DNA of 64,000 nt from Todiramphus chloris collaris (GCA_025345505.1 JANVCC010000047.1:6933373-6997372); one strand, 5' to 3'; numbered from the stretch's first letter, positions 10,655 through 23,716 are shown. Notes: generated by a model not told the origin, from the letters alone. Program-made: numbers and translations.

Positions 10655-13174
10655 CTGCAAAGAGAAACAAAGCTGGTTAGAGACAGCGCAGCGATCCGGG
10701 GCTCTCTGAGCGGAGGGACACGGCCTTATGTGATTGACTTGGTTGTGTTTGGTGCACGGGAGTCAGGACCCAGGGAAAACCAGGAATGATGTCACTCGCT
10801 GAATCTGATCACTTCTCTAAAAAGAAAGGTCATCAGAGAAAGCATTTTGATTGGTGATGACAAATGCACTTCTTGAATCGCAGGGCTAGACTGCCTACTG
10901 ATGCTTGAGTGAGGATGTGACACTGACAGTAGGTGTTTTTGACAGAAGCTTTGATCATTAGTAAGTTTACTTAATAATACTGTAAACACTGAAATTTTTT
11001 CTACTCCAGTTCATCCTTTCCTCTCTCTTTTTTTTTTTATTTGTTCATGCAGGGGAACAACACGTAGACAGATAGTATTATGCTCTGAGTATTACTCTTT
11101 CTTTAACAAATGTTTTTCATCATGTAACTCACATTGGTAATTAACCACTTAACCATTTGTAAATCCTATGGGAAAGCCCAGCACAACAAATCACCTTCAG
11201 GTAGTTCCAGGATATATAAAGATCATGTGAATTACCATTGTAAGCACAAGATACATTCAACTGGTTGGAGTTAACCACAATGTATTATGGGATCTTCAGC
11301 CAAAGAGTCTTTCAAGGCTTCTAAGCAAAGCTCAGGGCAAATGCAGCCTTAGCTTCTTGTCTACACAGCTCAGATTCAGTCAGATGAGTGAATGTGAGCA
11401 CTTTCTGGATACCCAAAAACAGACTAACAAGCATTTGTGAAACAAAAGTACAGTCTGTGGAACAAAAAGCCTGATAGAAGCCAGGATCTGCTGGATGAGG
11501 AGTAAGAGTCCTCCTGTTGGCTTTCACCCACCTTATTTTTGGTTGATCTTCGACGGTACGCAGTTGCCAGCCCTTGTTGGGGTGGAGCTATACGTAAAGT
11601 GGCTTAAATAGTGATGGCAGCTATCACTAACCCTACGAATGAATACCTCTGAGACTACTTTCCTTTATGTCTCCTGAATGACTGGGTGGACAGAACAGAG
11701 TGGTATTCCTTTTGGGTACAGATGCAGAGATTACTTGAGGGATGCTGCAGCTACTCAAACTGGCTAGATATTGAATGCAGCCAGTTTAATAAACTTTCAT
11801 ACAAGGTAGGAATGTTCTAAAGCTCTTGAGTAGCAGGCCTTACACAAAGATTACTCGTAAGGACTGCCAGACTGCTTCTTCTGGTGACCATATTTCTCAT
11901 GGAAAGTCTAACTTGAGATTCTAGCCCTCAAGGGGTATAAATTGGTTTAAGGTGGTTTATACAATGAGGATTTAGTCCCAGGAACTTGTTGCAGATGCTT
12001 TGGTTGTTGTGACCCTCCAGTAATATCACTGGGAAACTACATCATGGTGAGGCAAGATGAAGTCAAACCTCTTGATCTCTCCACAGAAGGAAACAATCTC
12101 ATTAACTACAATGGTATATTCTCACCAGAAAGGCAAGTCAGATTTTGAAAGATCTATTTCAAAGCAATTTCAGAAGCAACTCCAACGCAAATTAACATTG
12201 CAAATTCCAAGCCTAACGCTGTTGAGAGAAGTCTCACTGCATAAAACTCACAGAGTGTTTGTACAACGGAGCTCGTCAAAGATAAGTTCTTAAGCATGTT
12301 ATTACAGAGTGGGGGTTGGGCTTTGTGTACTGTTAGTACTTGAAACAAAATTCTACCTTTGACAAATTCTGAAGATGTTCAAAACCACTGGTATACAAGA
12401 AAAATTGAGGTTCTGTAAGAACTACAAAAAAAACAAGTAAGTTTTTTGAACACGGTTAAGTCTTTTTGCATTCTTTTGAATGATTAGAAAAACTACTGGT
12501 TTTCCTGGTCTTTGCTTAGTGCTAACCCCCCCCCAGGATGGCAGTGAGGCCTTGACTCAATTTCAACACAGGAAGTTTTATATCCCTAATTTTATTTATT
12601 TTCAGGGTTGATCCAAGAGGACCCAGGATATTAGAGAATCTCTTACGAAATTGCAGAACAGATAGTTCCACCGAGTTCTTCCTCTGCGCAAGCAACAGAA
12701 AGAGCATCATCTTGAATTGGAAATAGGAAGACAATCAGACCACCATTATTAAGTTATGACATTAGAGAATAAATTTCACCTACCAAAAAAAAAAAAAGAA
12801 GGGGAAGCATCTGAAGGACTTGGGACAGCATGAGGGATATAAAATTTTTAACATAATAGAGATTGGAAAGAGGTAAAACTGCAGCTGGTTTTTAATGTCT
12901 TTGCTCTTCTGCAGAAGAAAAGGATAGACAGAAAAAAGCTCAATTATCCTTATTATTTTTAAAGAAGTCTATTCCTCATGTCTGACTGTCTTGCTCATTC
13001 GAATACACCCTGTAATGTGCCGCACAGTGGGAAACTCTGGGTCCCATGGGTTTTCCATGACCAAGTAATGAGGAATATTTTAAAACCCATTTGCACCTTT
13101 CTTCCACCTTCGAAAAGAAAAAAAAAAAAGAAATAAAAAAAATAAGGAAAGAAAAGTGAAGAAAAAGAACTTAC
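10655..13174 (-). other. PTPRM: PTPRM intron between the membrane-proximal exon and the 75-nt exon
   Basis: A complete 2,520-bp phase-1 intron, from donor gtaagttc at 13174 to acceptor tttctctttgcag at 10655. No CR1 or other recognisable repeat family was found, so it is the longest clean stretch around the exons. On the gene strand, the first 60 or so bases after the donor (13108-13170) are almost entirely pyrimidine with long U runs. A CTAAC branch-point candidate sits at 10675-10680. The rest is unremarkable AT-rich sequence. Confidence 0.88.
13108..13170 (-). promoter_or_regulatory. PTPRM: U-rich pyrimidine tract directly after the PTPRM 5' splice site
   Basis: Read on the gene strand, the roughly 60 nt just downstream of the gtaagttc donor are nearly all pyrimidine, with several long U runs. 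U-rich tracts in this position are known to bind TIA1-type proteins and strengthen U1 recruitment. Here that role is inferred from position and composition only. Confidence 0.4.
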
Positions 13175-13326
13175 ATCTCCCGTTTAGATTGTGCGTGTCC
13201 ATGAAAGAGAAAGCTTCGTCACAGTTGGTGCCTTGCTCAGTGTAGCTTTTATCCATTGAATTCACCATCACTGTCATTTCCTGCCGTGTGCTACTCAATG
13301 TCTCTTTCCGCTTTTTAGCCAATTTT
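13175..13326 (-). CDS. PTPRM: PTPRM exon, membrane-proximal juxtamembrane segment
   Basis: This 152-nt internal exon encodes 50 full codons, beginning KLAKKRKETLSSTRQEM and ending FMDTHNLNGR, plus one base of a split serine codon. It lies just inside the membrane in receptor protein tyrosine phosphatase mu, a homophilic adhesion receptor (MAM, Ig, four FN3, one membrane span, two phosphatase domains) of cell-cell contacts. The match to vertebrate PTPRM as I recall it is nearly exact, with only changes such as SYTEQ for SYAEQ. PTPRT has a clearly different sequence after KLAKK. The minus-strand acceptor reads gtttcttaag and the donor reads GGGAGAT|gtaagttc. The exon enters in phase 2 (an arginine codon, AG|A, fits the KKR end of the membrane exon) and leaves in phase 1. 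The basic KLAKKRK cluster fits a stop-transfer or lipid-facing role. It is roughly residues 768-818 of the human protein (approximate). Open reading continues into the intron only by chance. Confidence 0.96.
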
Positions 13327-14142
13327 CTTAAGAAACGAATGTTGAGGGGGGAAAAAAAAAAGGAAAAAAAAAATACAACACTCAGTGAACAGACATAGTC
13401 TTGATGTTGTTTAGATCAGTATTGTTCGTGACCGTATTACTAAGTAACGTATTTACAATTATTCTGCATTTCTGGAAACTTCTACTGATTTCACGTTCAT
13501 GTCCTTTCAACAGCATCTTAAAATCAAGGGACAGCAGCCAATGTCCTGACTTATAGTGAACAGCACATTTCATCCTTGGGGGCCACCACTGAACCAAAGG
13601 GGACTACGGGGATGCTAAGATGATGTGAGCAACTGTATCACAGGCTACATCCATTTAAATACAGATGTAAAATAATAGGAGATTTCACTCGAACTGATAA
13701 ATCAGTAGCAATTTCCAATTCCCATGCATAGAACTATCTGGAGCCTTTTCACCGAGCCACCGCATAGCACAGCTAACTGGTTTACATCACACTGTGTAGT
13801 AGATGTTTGATCTTTTAACACACCTTGCACAAGCAAATGACATTTTAAATTGCCTTGCGTTTCTAAAGACTATTTTCTGCCACTCTTGATTTCAGGAGAA
13901 TTAGTCACAAGAATTAGTTGCTTCTCAGCAGGAGTGGTCTGTCAGAGAGAAGATCTTGATTCCGATACTAGAATATGATTCATTACGCTATGGGAAGTGC
14001 TTTGGATGCATTTACCTTTTTTTTCACCATATCTATCTGTTTCTGTCTAAGCTAAAAGCTCACCTCCAAGTTATGCTTAGCTACCATCACTAAATAACTC
14101 GGTTTTTCCTTCAGGCTCTGTGAGATGACTGTGATCCTGATG

Positions 14143-15200
14143 ATCACAGAATCACAGAATTACTGAGGCTGGGAAAGACCTCTGAGATCATCAAGTCCAG
14201 CCCATGACCCAACACCATCACATCGGCTAGACCATGGCACTAAGTGCCACATCCAGCCTTTCTCTAAACACATCCAGGGACGGTGACTCCACCACCTCCC
14301 TGGGCAGCCCATTCCAATGTCTGATCACCCTCTCTGTCAGGAAGAGCTTCCTGATGGCCAACCGAAACCTCCCCTGGTGCAGCTTCAGGCCATGCCCTCT
14401 CCTCCTGTCACTGGCTGCCTGGGAGAAGAGACCGACCCCCTCCTGACTCCAAGCTCCCTTCTGGTAGTCGTAGAGAGTGACAAGGTCCTCCCTGAGTCTC
14501 CTCCAGGCTAAACAACCCCAGCTCCCTCAGCCTCTCGTCATAAGACTTTCCTTCTAGTCCCTTCCCCAGCCTCGTTGTCTCCTCTGGACCCACTCCAGCA
14601 CCTCAAGATCCTTTTTGAAGTGAGGGGCCCAGAACTGTGCCCAGTACTGGAGGTGAGGCCTCACCAGTGCTGAGCACAGGGGGAGAATCACATCCCTGGT
14701 GCTGCTGGCCACACTATTCCTGATACCAGCCAGGATGCCATTGGCCTCCAGGGCCACCTGAGCACACTGCTGGCTCTTGTTAAACCATTTGTCACCCAGC
14801 ACTCCCAGTCTCTCTCCACCAGGCCACTCTCCAGCCACTCCTCCCCCAGTCTGTAGTGCTGCATGGGGTTATTGTGGACAAAGGGCAGGACCCTGCACTT
14901 GGTCCTGTTGAACTTCATACCACTGGCCTTGGCCCATTGACCCAGCCCGTGCAGGTCACTCTGCAGCATCTTCCTACCCTCCGGGAGATTGACACTCCCT
15001 CCCAGTTTGGTGTCATTTGCAAATTTACTGAGGGTAGACTCAATCCCCACATCCCGGTCATCAGTAAAGATGCTGAACAGGTCTTGGCCCAGTACCAATC
15101 CCTGGGGTACACCACTGGTCACCAGACGCCAACTGGATGCAGCACCGTTCACCACCACTCTGTGGGCCCAGCCATCCAACCAATTCTTAACCCAGCGAAA
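14143..15200 (-). mobile_element. CR1 LINE fragment, about 1.06 kb, with reverse transcriptase C-terminus
   Basis: The longest CR1 in the window. The reversed 3' end is atcacagaatcacagaat at 14143, followed by the untranslated part and then the reverse-transcriptase C-terminus. On the minus strand [13 protein letters not shown]...[10 protein letters not shown] is recognisable, with the GVPQGS-like motif and the end of the domain. Coding is interrupted by in-frame changes. It ends 5'-truncated at the cccagcgaa...A8 position. Confidence 0.95.
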
Positions 15201-15715
15201 AAAAACCCGGTGATGATGATGGATCCTATGGCCATTTGGCTTCTTTCCTTGGTCTGCGACTTTGTTTTAGACCAAGCCTTTCTCCAAGACCTTGCCTATA
15301 GACTTCATTTCAGTTTACCAGGTTCCTTCTCTATAGTGTCCTGAAGGTTTTCAGAGAAATAACTGCTCCACAGACCATTTGATCTTCTCTTATCTGTTCA
15401 TTCAGTGACTTTTCTCTGTGGGAATCACAGTGAGCCAGCGCATATCCATCCACCATAAAGATCTTTTAGGTATCTTCAACCAGACCTTACAGAAGCTTAT
15501 TAGCTCATCAATGTTTCCTTCTACTTCTAGAACCCTATTGCATCAAGAACAACCAACTTGTCTTAACTCTCAAAGCCTTTATCAACTCTCGTTCTGTATA
15601 AAAAAATAATTCCCACTGCAGACAAAACTTTTATACCAGCCTCCACTAGACTTTCAAACAAGCATGTTTGTCTCCAATCACGTTGCATTTCTCCCTTCTC
15701 TCTGGTCTTCTAGGT

Positions 15716-15965
15716 GGTAAAGTGGACACCTTGCTGGGCAACCTGGGCCAGGGTCTCAGCACCCTCAGCATCAAAAATTTCTTCCTTCTATCTGGTTTGA
15801 ATCTCCCCTCTTGTAGTTTAAAACCATCACCCCTTGTCCTGTCTCAACAGGCCCCACTAAAAAGCCCCTCCCCATCTTTCTGACAGGCCCCTTGAAGTCC
15901 TGAAAGTCCACAAGAAGGTCTCCCCCGAACATTCTCCTCTCCAGGCTGAACTATCTCTATTCACA
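15716..15965 (-). mobile_element. CR1 LINE fragment (group D) without 3' tail
   Basis: The reversed CR1 3' region includes ttgctgggcaacctgggcc, caaaaatttcttccttctat and aaaaccatcaccccttgtcc. The terminal tail is missing on the left, so the copy was trimmed after insertion or is very old. Confidence 0.88.
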
Positions 15966-16660
15966 AAACCCTTAACTGATGTCAAGCTCAAAAGCTCAGC
16001 ACTTTCTCTAAGAATTCTTGCATGTGAACAATGTACTGGTCAACTTTTCCTCAATAGTTTTTTTAAAGAAAAGGTACTTGGAGAAGTGGGCAACATTATA
16101 GTGGCACTGGTCCTCATCTGAAAATACACAATGTGGTAAAATATATGATACCAGCCACACAGTGGGACAGAAACCCCCACTCTCACGCTGTGTAGGGTGC
16201 ACATCTCAAGCCTCAGGATATGTCCTTTATTTTACCCTAAAAAATGTATCGTTCCCAAGAAAATCCAGAGTTCTTGCTTATTACACCAGCAACATGAAGC
16301 TCAAATTTGATGAAAATTCAGCTAATTTTCTTCAAGAAATTACACTCACACTTTCTCATTTCCTTCACTTTTGGTTTTGGTCCCATAATGAAGCTACAGC
16401 AGATTGTTTTTATGACAGTAACAACTGTACAGTGCTTCTCAATCTGAATCTAATTCTGGAAATAGGTCTTGTGGGAAAAGTTCAACTCTGAAACAACTGT
16501 TACAGGAAGAGAGCGATACCAGCCAGGATTTTCTACTCTGAACAAAAACACCCACTGGACTTAGTCAAGCAAATTTTAGCTGAATGTAACTTTAAAAAAA
16601 AAAAATCTGCAGTTTTCAGATATTGCTGAAAGTGTTGCAGTGCTGCAGTCTCTGCAACTC

Positions 16661-17368
16661 ACCCCATCTCCACAGCTTTGAAACCCCCCCAGGGATCATG
16701 GGGACTCCACCACTGCCCTGGGCAGCCTGGGACAGGCCTTGGCAACCCTTTTGGTCAAGAAATTGTTCCTCAGCTCCAACCTAAACCTCCCCTGGGGCAA
16801 TTTGAGGCCAGTTCCTCTTGTCCTTGGGAGCAGAGCCCGATCCCACCTGGCTCCAACCTCCTGTCAGGGAGCTGTTGAGAGCCAGAAGGTCTCCCCTCAG
16901 CCTCCTTTTCTCCAGGATGAACAAGCCCAGGTCCCTCAGCTGCTCCTCACCACACTTGTGCTCTACACTCTTCCCCAGCTCTGTTGCCCTTCTCTGGCCA
17001 CGCTCCAGTCCCTCAACGCCTTTCTGGGAGTGAGAGCCCCAAAACTGACCCCAGGATTTGAGGTGCAGCCTCCCCACTGACCAGTCCAGGGGAATGATTC
17101 CTGCCCTAGTCCTGCTGGCCACGTCAGTGCTGACACAAGCCAGGATGCTGGTGGCCTTCTTGGCCACCTGGACATACACTGGCTGATGTTCAGCAGGCTG
17201 CTGTCCAACCCCCCAGGTATTTTCCGATGGGCAGTTTCCAGCCACTCTGCCCCAAGACTGCAGTGTTGCAGGAGGTTGCTGTGACCCAAGTGCAGGACCT
17301 GGCACTTGGCCTGGTTGAACCTCATCCCATTGGCCTCAGGCCATCAATCCAGGCTGTCCATGTCATTA
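16661..17368 (-). mobile_element. CR1 LINE fragment (group C), about 0.7 kb
   Basis: It starts with accccatctccacagctttg (group C 3' part, terminal tail lost) and runs through cctgtcagggagctgttgag, ccaaaactgaccccaggatt and the region coding ASILACVSTDVASRTRAGI on the minus strand, to the ccattggcctcaggcc segment. The overlapping open frames of 60-174 codons all belong to this LINE. Confidence 0.92.
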
Positions 17369-20300
17369 AGCAATGGTACAAATCTATCGAGCTTCCACAT
17401 TTTAAACATTTTGCAGTTCTGCCATGCGCCTATCCAAAAAAGATCTTCTCAAACTGCGGAACATAGAGACAGAGGAGATGGGAAGATCAAAGGAACAGAT
17501 CCTACCAGAATAGCAGTGGTCTTTACACAGATAAGGAGTCCCCAGTTTAAAAACGAGGCAGTTGAAGTGGGAATATGATAAAAGTATATAAAAAAGAAAA
17601 GCATGAAAAAAGTAAGAAATTAAGAAAGAATTACTGTTTCTCAACTATGTAAGCACCAGAGCCAGAGAGTACACAGAAAGTTTTTTGATTATAGAAGGCA
17701 ATACTTTCACAGAAACCAGGTAATTATGGAACACATCACTATAGGACTCCAGAGATACCAAAAGTAAATACTGATAAAGGAAAAACTGTCTAAGGGCTGA
17801 GCAGAGGACAGGGACTGCATCACCATATCTTTGCTCTGTTCCTCTAGTCATCTAAAGGTTTGCCACCAGCTGCTGTCACAGACAAGATGTAAAGTCTGCT
17901 GGACTTTTAATCTGAATTTTGATGCAATTTTTTATTATATCAACAATCCCTGCACAGGCTGTGCAAGAAAAAGGGTGTAAATACCTTATCTGCTTTTCTA
18001 ACACTTAATATTACTCACCTTTTTGCATTGTTTAGGCTACTTATGATACAGGCAGGATTAATTAACTGGGAAATTAATTACTTTGCCTATGTATTTTGGC
18101 CGTCTGTGATACACTACAAAGATGACTCATAATTATTTTTGGGAAAAATGCTTTAATCTGAAATCATTTAATGAGCATCACCGATTCAGTGGCACTCAGT
18201 CTGAAGATGTAATTTAATAAAAGCTCTCAACAAGAAGCACTGAAAGAAGTCTGCAAAAGCATCTGACTTAATCCCCGTCTGTCACGGTTTTATACATTTT
18301 TCATACTTATGTGGCAATTATTTTTTCTTTAACAACAAAACAGTCCTTGTCAACAACTGTGATTGCTTTCCTGTCTCCAGCAGCAGGTCCTCTAAGGACA
18401 CGTTGCCATGCGAAAACACAGGCTATGAGGGAGTTCAGGTTTAGTTCACACCTTCTGGTTTGCAATAGCACGTATTTGGTGACAGTGGGCATTGTCCTAA
18501 TCTGCACCTACTCTAATCTAATTCTAATGATTTCTAATCTGAAAGTTCAAAGTACCACTTTCTATTTTTCAAGATACTCTTTTAGGGTGTACGTTGAATC
18601 TCCAGTCTGTATTCTTTACGTTACTTTAGTTAAAAAGTCCTCATAGAAAACACTTCAGGAAACTGAATATTTAATCCAAAACAGTCTTATTAATACTATC
18701 ATTCTAAGTAATTCATACTTTTATTCTGCATTTCTTGTCAAAGCATCAACACTCTGCCCAGAAGTCCTTCTATCTCCCCAGAATAGACTGAGATAGAAAT
18801 ATGAAGCAATTGAGAAGGAGTGAGGAAGCGAGACAGAAACAGCACAGCCCAAGTGACAGTGACATTCTGCTCCCAGCAAACTTCTGCCGTTCCACTTCAC
18901 ATTTGTATGCTTTACATTGAAATGCAATATCCTCAAGAATGCAATGTCACATGAGAGCTGCCTACGCTCTGCCAGACAGGAAATGAAATCAGGAGAGGGA
19001 TTTTTAAACAGGCAGCAAGAACTAGAGAACTCTGAATAAAATGCTTTACAAGTTGTCCCCACTTCAGGAACTGGCATATCTAGAGAACAGGGAATGTAAC
19101 TGCCAAGAGAACTGAAAAAGATAACGCAGGATCCCACTGCACTGTGCTGCTCCTTGCTCAGGATCTCTTGCTATGCAAACCCCAATTAGATTATAAAATT
19201 ATTTGTCCTAAGAAGTCCAACATGTATTTTCTATTGACAGCACAACAGAGTGGAGCTACAATGGTACGGAAGACTGGTGCAGAGACAGCAAATATTTTAT
19301 AGCCAAGGGTGCAGAAGCCCTTTTCCCTGAGTTTACAAAGGGAAGGTTTATTATACTTTCTTCTACGTGCCTCCTCTTTGTTTTAAATATCGACTTCCTG
19401 CTCCAGAGCAAATCCTTAATATTAGTCCTTTCATTTTTATCCTGCTCTCGCATTCTCTGACAAAGACAAAAGAATTAACTTGTAACAAATGCTGTGATGC
19501 TGCTTGAATTCCACAGTGCTCCTGATCCCATAGGATTTATTTTCTCCCCTTTTCATTCACTATGGGATTCATTTTCATCACAGAGACTTTAGAAGTGCTT
19601 TCTGTAACACCAAAATGAGGACTGGGAGACCAAGAAGGCATCCCAAGATAAGCAGGACTGGCAAGAAATGGAGAAAGAGATAGGAACATGAGTAAAAGGG
19701 AAGAGGATTCATTTAACTTACACAAGAATTGAGTTCAAGATGATTACAAGCTTCTTAAAAGAAGATGGAGTTTAACAAAAATGGTTTTGATTTACACCAG
19801 AAGCAGCAAAACCAGTTTTGATTTTCTGTGGTTTTTACTTGCTATTTTACTCACTGCATGTTAGAATCTCAACAGCTTTTTTTTGCACTTTATTGTTACT
19901 AGTAGATTGTTTCATCAGCATCCTGTGAGATCGAAGCAAAAAGAGAAGTTATTTGTCTAGATCCCATTTCCAAACTAGTAGCTCCCGGGTGAAGTACAGC
20001 ACAACTTAAGAAACAGCAGCTCAGGAAGGAGAGAATGAAAATAAAGAGGGGAATGGGAAGAGAGGAGAAAATGACAGAAAAGTCAGGTACAGCTGCATTC
20101 ACAGACACGCTGCTCACCTACTCCGGCTGCTAAGTGTTTTTTCTAGAATTCAGGTATTCAGTACATGCTTTTGAGGTTCAGTTACAGTGACATCATTAAA
20201 AACTCTGCTTCTTTGGTTTCTTGGCTTCTGCTTTGTATGAACTCCTACGGCAAGTTATCTGAGTTACTGCCAGTAAGGGTTATAGCGTCAAACCAAACAC

Positions 20301-21417
20301 CACCTCAGGTCAAAGGAGGCATTGCACTGACAGGTATTCTTTGCTGCTGTGGTGGCTGAGGAGGATCTGGGGACTGACCAACAAGTGTGGAAGAACTGGA
20401 GCTGCGTGGTGCCTCAGATTAATGTACCAACATTTATCTGAAATGGGCTGATTCTTGTCTTAGCTCACAGAGAAAGTCAATTTTGTGGTTACAGTTCAGT
20501 TCTTGTTTGTCCACCTTCGTTATGATTGACAGGCTCTCCAGGGAAGGCTCTGAGCTGTGGCAGTGAAAAGGAATTTGAGAAGCATTGGCAGAATGACATG
20601 TCTGCAAAGCTCCTGGCTGCACTATTTCTGGCTCAAGTTAGTCACTGGTCTTGGTCTTCAGAAAAAATGCCCCCATGCTGTTGAAAGGAAGTAAAATACC
20701 ACACTCCCCCTGCCCCGCAACAGGAGAATAAAGGAAGAATGAGATGTGAGTAGCAACTTTTTCCAAACCCCACCATAATATAATGCTGACCACGACCTTG
20801 AGTATTCTAAGTAATGAATCTGGCAATAAACTGTCCCATTCTACTCAACTGAACTAAGGAAGAAAAATCAAACAGCCAAAAATTCGCCAAAATGTGTTTC
20901 AAAATCAAGCAGTTTTGCAACGTGCATTTAAATTTGTGGTTTGATTCTTATGGTCCCCAAATTAAGCAAGGAAATAGTGAGTACAACACCTATAGGTCCT
21001 CCTGAATTCTAAGTGTGTGTAAGAAAAATAGACAGAATATTAGCACATTGTTTTTTCCCACACATGGATTAAAAGACAAATGCTTCTGAATCTGTTCAGT
21101 CCACTCAAGATTTTGCCGATTAATTTCTGTATGGGGTTAGAGAAGCCATGTGGAAATACTTGGAAGATGAGGATCAGGGTGCCACTTAGAATATGGGAAA
21201 GGTCACTCGACGAGTACAGGGAGGAAATCACTAGCCCAGCTGGAACACCTCAAGGCCAAAAATCACCAAGTGACAACAAACTGCTTTGTCTTGTCCTCTC
21301 TTCCCGGGAAGAAAAGAGGATAACCAGGCACCTGTGAGTTCTTATGGTGAGGAATGTGGGGACCCAGAGCAGCTGGGAGCAGCTACATCAGGGTATGGAA
21401 ATAAGGTGTGAAATGTC

Positions 21418-21771
21418 TTGAGAGGAGAAGACTGAGAGGGGATCTTAATGTCTATAAATATCTGAAGGGTGGGTGTCAAATGGAAGGGGCCAAGCTCTTT
21501 TCTGGAGGGCCCAGCAATAGGACAAGGAACAATGGGTATAAACTTGAGCACAGAAGGTTCCACCTCAACATGAGAAGGAACTTCTTTACTGGGAGGGTGA
21601 TGGAGCCTGGAACAGGCTGCTCAGAGAGGTTGTGGAGTCTCCTCTAGAGACTTTCTAAACCTATCTGGATCTGTTCCTGTGTGACATGCCCTAGGTGACC
21701 CTGCTCTGGCAAGGGTGTTGGACTCAATGACCTCTAGAGGTCCCTTACAACCCCTAATATTCTATGATTCC
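21418..21771 (+). mobile_element. CR1 LINE fragment (group B) with complete 3' end
   Basis: Plus-strand CR1 from ttgagaggagaagactgaga to the tail gacctctagaggtccctt...tattctatgattc. It contains the group B block coding [20 protein letters not shown]. It is 5'-truncated. Confidence 0.93.
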
Positions 21772-22039
21772 ATTACTGCACCATACCACTGTGGTCTTTG
21801 ATACAGGAGCTGACCAGCTCCCAGGTCTCTCTTTCAGCCGACAGTCCTGCTCCCTACACCAGTAAGTCATACTGTCTGATCCAGTCTTGCATTGTCCTCT
21901 CTTGAAAGCAGTGTTTGAAGAATTCTTCCTATTAAAAACCTTGTATAAGCAACCAGGGGATTGGGACCTTCTGGTAGGAAAGGAAATAGGCTTTTAAATA
22001 TTTATTTTTTTTACACCATTGGGGTAATCAAACAGTAGA

Positions 22040-22199
22040 GCACGTGGTCAGAGAAGTGGGATCTTCATCTTTGGAGATACTCAGAGCCCTGCTGGACAAC
22101 TTCCTTGAGCAACTCAATTTAGTGTAAGTCCTCTTTGAGCAGGAGGTTAGAAAAGATGATCTCTGAAGGTCCCTTCTGATCCAAATTACTTCAGGATTC
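22040..22199 (+). mobile_element. Old CR1 3' end
   Basis: A diverged tail: ggagatactcagagccctgc, caggaggttagaaaagatgatctctgaaggtcccttc. The order and spacing match the last 160 bp of CR1, but many positions differ. Confidence 0.7.
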
Positions 22200-22829
22200 C
22201 CATTAAATGTTCTGGTAATAGGGCTTTTTTTTTTTCATAAAAGGAAGCCACAGGGATTTAAAGGATTACAGATTTGAACTCAACCCTCAACTGTGCCCCT
22301 TCTTTGGCCTAACCCTACATGTGAGGTGCACAGTCAGAACCAACAAAGGACAATAGTAGTAAAATTACATATAGTCAAATATTTAAATAGGATAGATATA
22401 GATTTGTTTTAGTTATTAATTTCATTTTTTTAATCCTTTTTTCTTCTGCCACATGTATTAAACCACCTTCTCTAACTTCAGGAGCAGAGCTTGTGTAAGT
22501 ATTTTTATCAATAAAGGTGTTTCATTAGAGAGCTACTTACAGTCACATTGAACTGCAGAATGAGAATGCAGCAATTTTCCATGAAAAAAAAGGCAAATTA
22601 TAGTTTGATTTTCTAATATGGTATTAATAATACACATGTTCTCAGTTTAATGAAGATGAAATGTTCCATTTTCCATTGTGTTGGATTTGTATTGTTTTCT
22701 GCTACATTAATGGTATATAAATGTAACACATTACACTACTTTACACCCTTTCCTAATACACTATTTCAACTCTATTGAAACCAAGTATTTGAAGTTTCTG
22801 AAGAGATACATTTCTGAGATACATCATGG

Positions 22830-23075
22830 ATTCACAGAATGTTCAGGGTTGGAAGGGACCTCTAGCTCCATCGAGTTCAACACCCCTGCCAGTGCAGGAC
22901 CAAAACTAGGGCAGATCACTCAGAAAGGCATCCAGACGGGTCTTGAAAGTCTCCAGAGAAGGAGACTCCACAATCTCTCCGGGGAGGCTTTTCCAGTGCT
23001 CTGTAACCCTTACAGTAAAGAAGTTCTTCCTCATGTTAAGATGGAACTTCCTGTGCTCAAGCTTGAATGGTTGCA
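22830..23075 (-). mobile_element. CR1 LINE fragment (group B)
   Basis: The reversed 3' end attcacagaatgttcagggttggaagggacc leads into ccagacgggtcttgaaagtctccagagaaggag and cttcctgtgctcaagcttg, where it stops. It lies 135 bp from the next CR1 in the same orientation. Confidence 0.9.
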
Positions 23076-23210
23076 GGAAAATTCTGCACCTGACTTTACC
23101 TTTCACCTGAGGATTGGGTTTTTTTTCTTACAGAAAGAAATTTCATTTTCTTAGCTAACTTTATTAAGAACAGCAAATTAACATTTCCACAGAAACTAGA
23201 CTTTCTCTTT

Positions 23211-23716
23211 TCATAGAATCACAGAATAGTAGGGGTTGGAAGGGACCTCTGGAGATCATCAAGTCCAACCCCCCTGCCAGAGCAGGGTCACCCAGGGCAG
23301 GCCACACAGGAACAAATCCAGGCGGGTCTGGAAAGTCTTCAGAGAAGGAGACTCCACAACCTCTCTGGGCAGTGTGTTCCAGGCTCGGTCACTCGGTCGA
23401 GGTGGAACTTCCTGTGTTTCACCTTGCTACCATTAATTACATCTCATCCTAACCCAGGGAACCACTGAAAAGAGCCTGGCCCCTTCTACTTGACCCCCCC
23501 CCCCGCAGATATTTGTAAACATTGATCAGATCCCCTCTCAGGCTGCTCTTCTCCAGTCTAAACAGCCCCAGGGCTCTCAGCCTTTCCTTATCATTGATGT
23601 TCCAGTCCCTTCATTATCCTTGTAGCCTCCATTGGACTCTCTCCAGTATTTCCCTGTCCTTCTTGAACTGGGGAACCCAGACTGAACTCAATACTCCAGA
23701 TGTGAACTCCAGATGT
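23211..23716 (-). mobile_element. CR1 LINE fragment (group B), about 0.5 kb
   Basis: It opens tcatagaatcacagaatag and keeps the ggttggaagggacctctgga and aaacagccccagggctctca blocks up to ccagatgtg. It includes a C11 run at 23494-23504. It is in the opposite orientation to the similar copy at 26211-26684, about 2.5 kb away. Confidence 0.93.

Noticed and set aside
13080-13322. An 80-codon open frame extending past the PTPRM exon into the intron
   Set aside because: The last 30 or so codons are Phe/Leu-rich translation of the U-rich intron tract after a perfect gtaagttc donor. The real exon ends at 13175.
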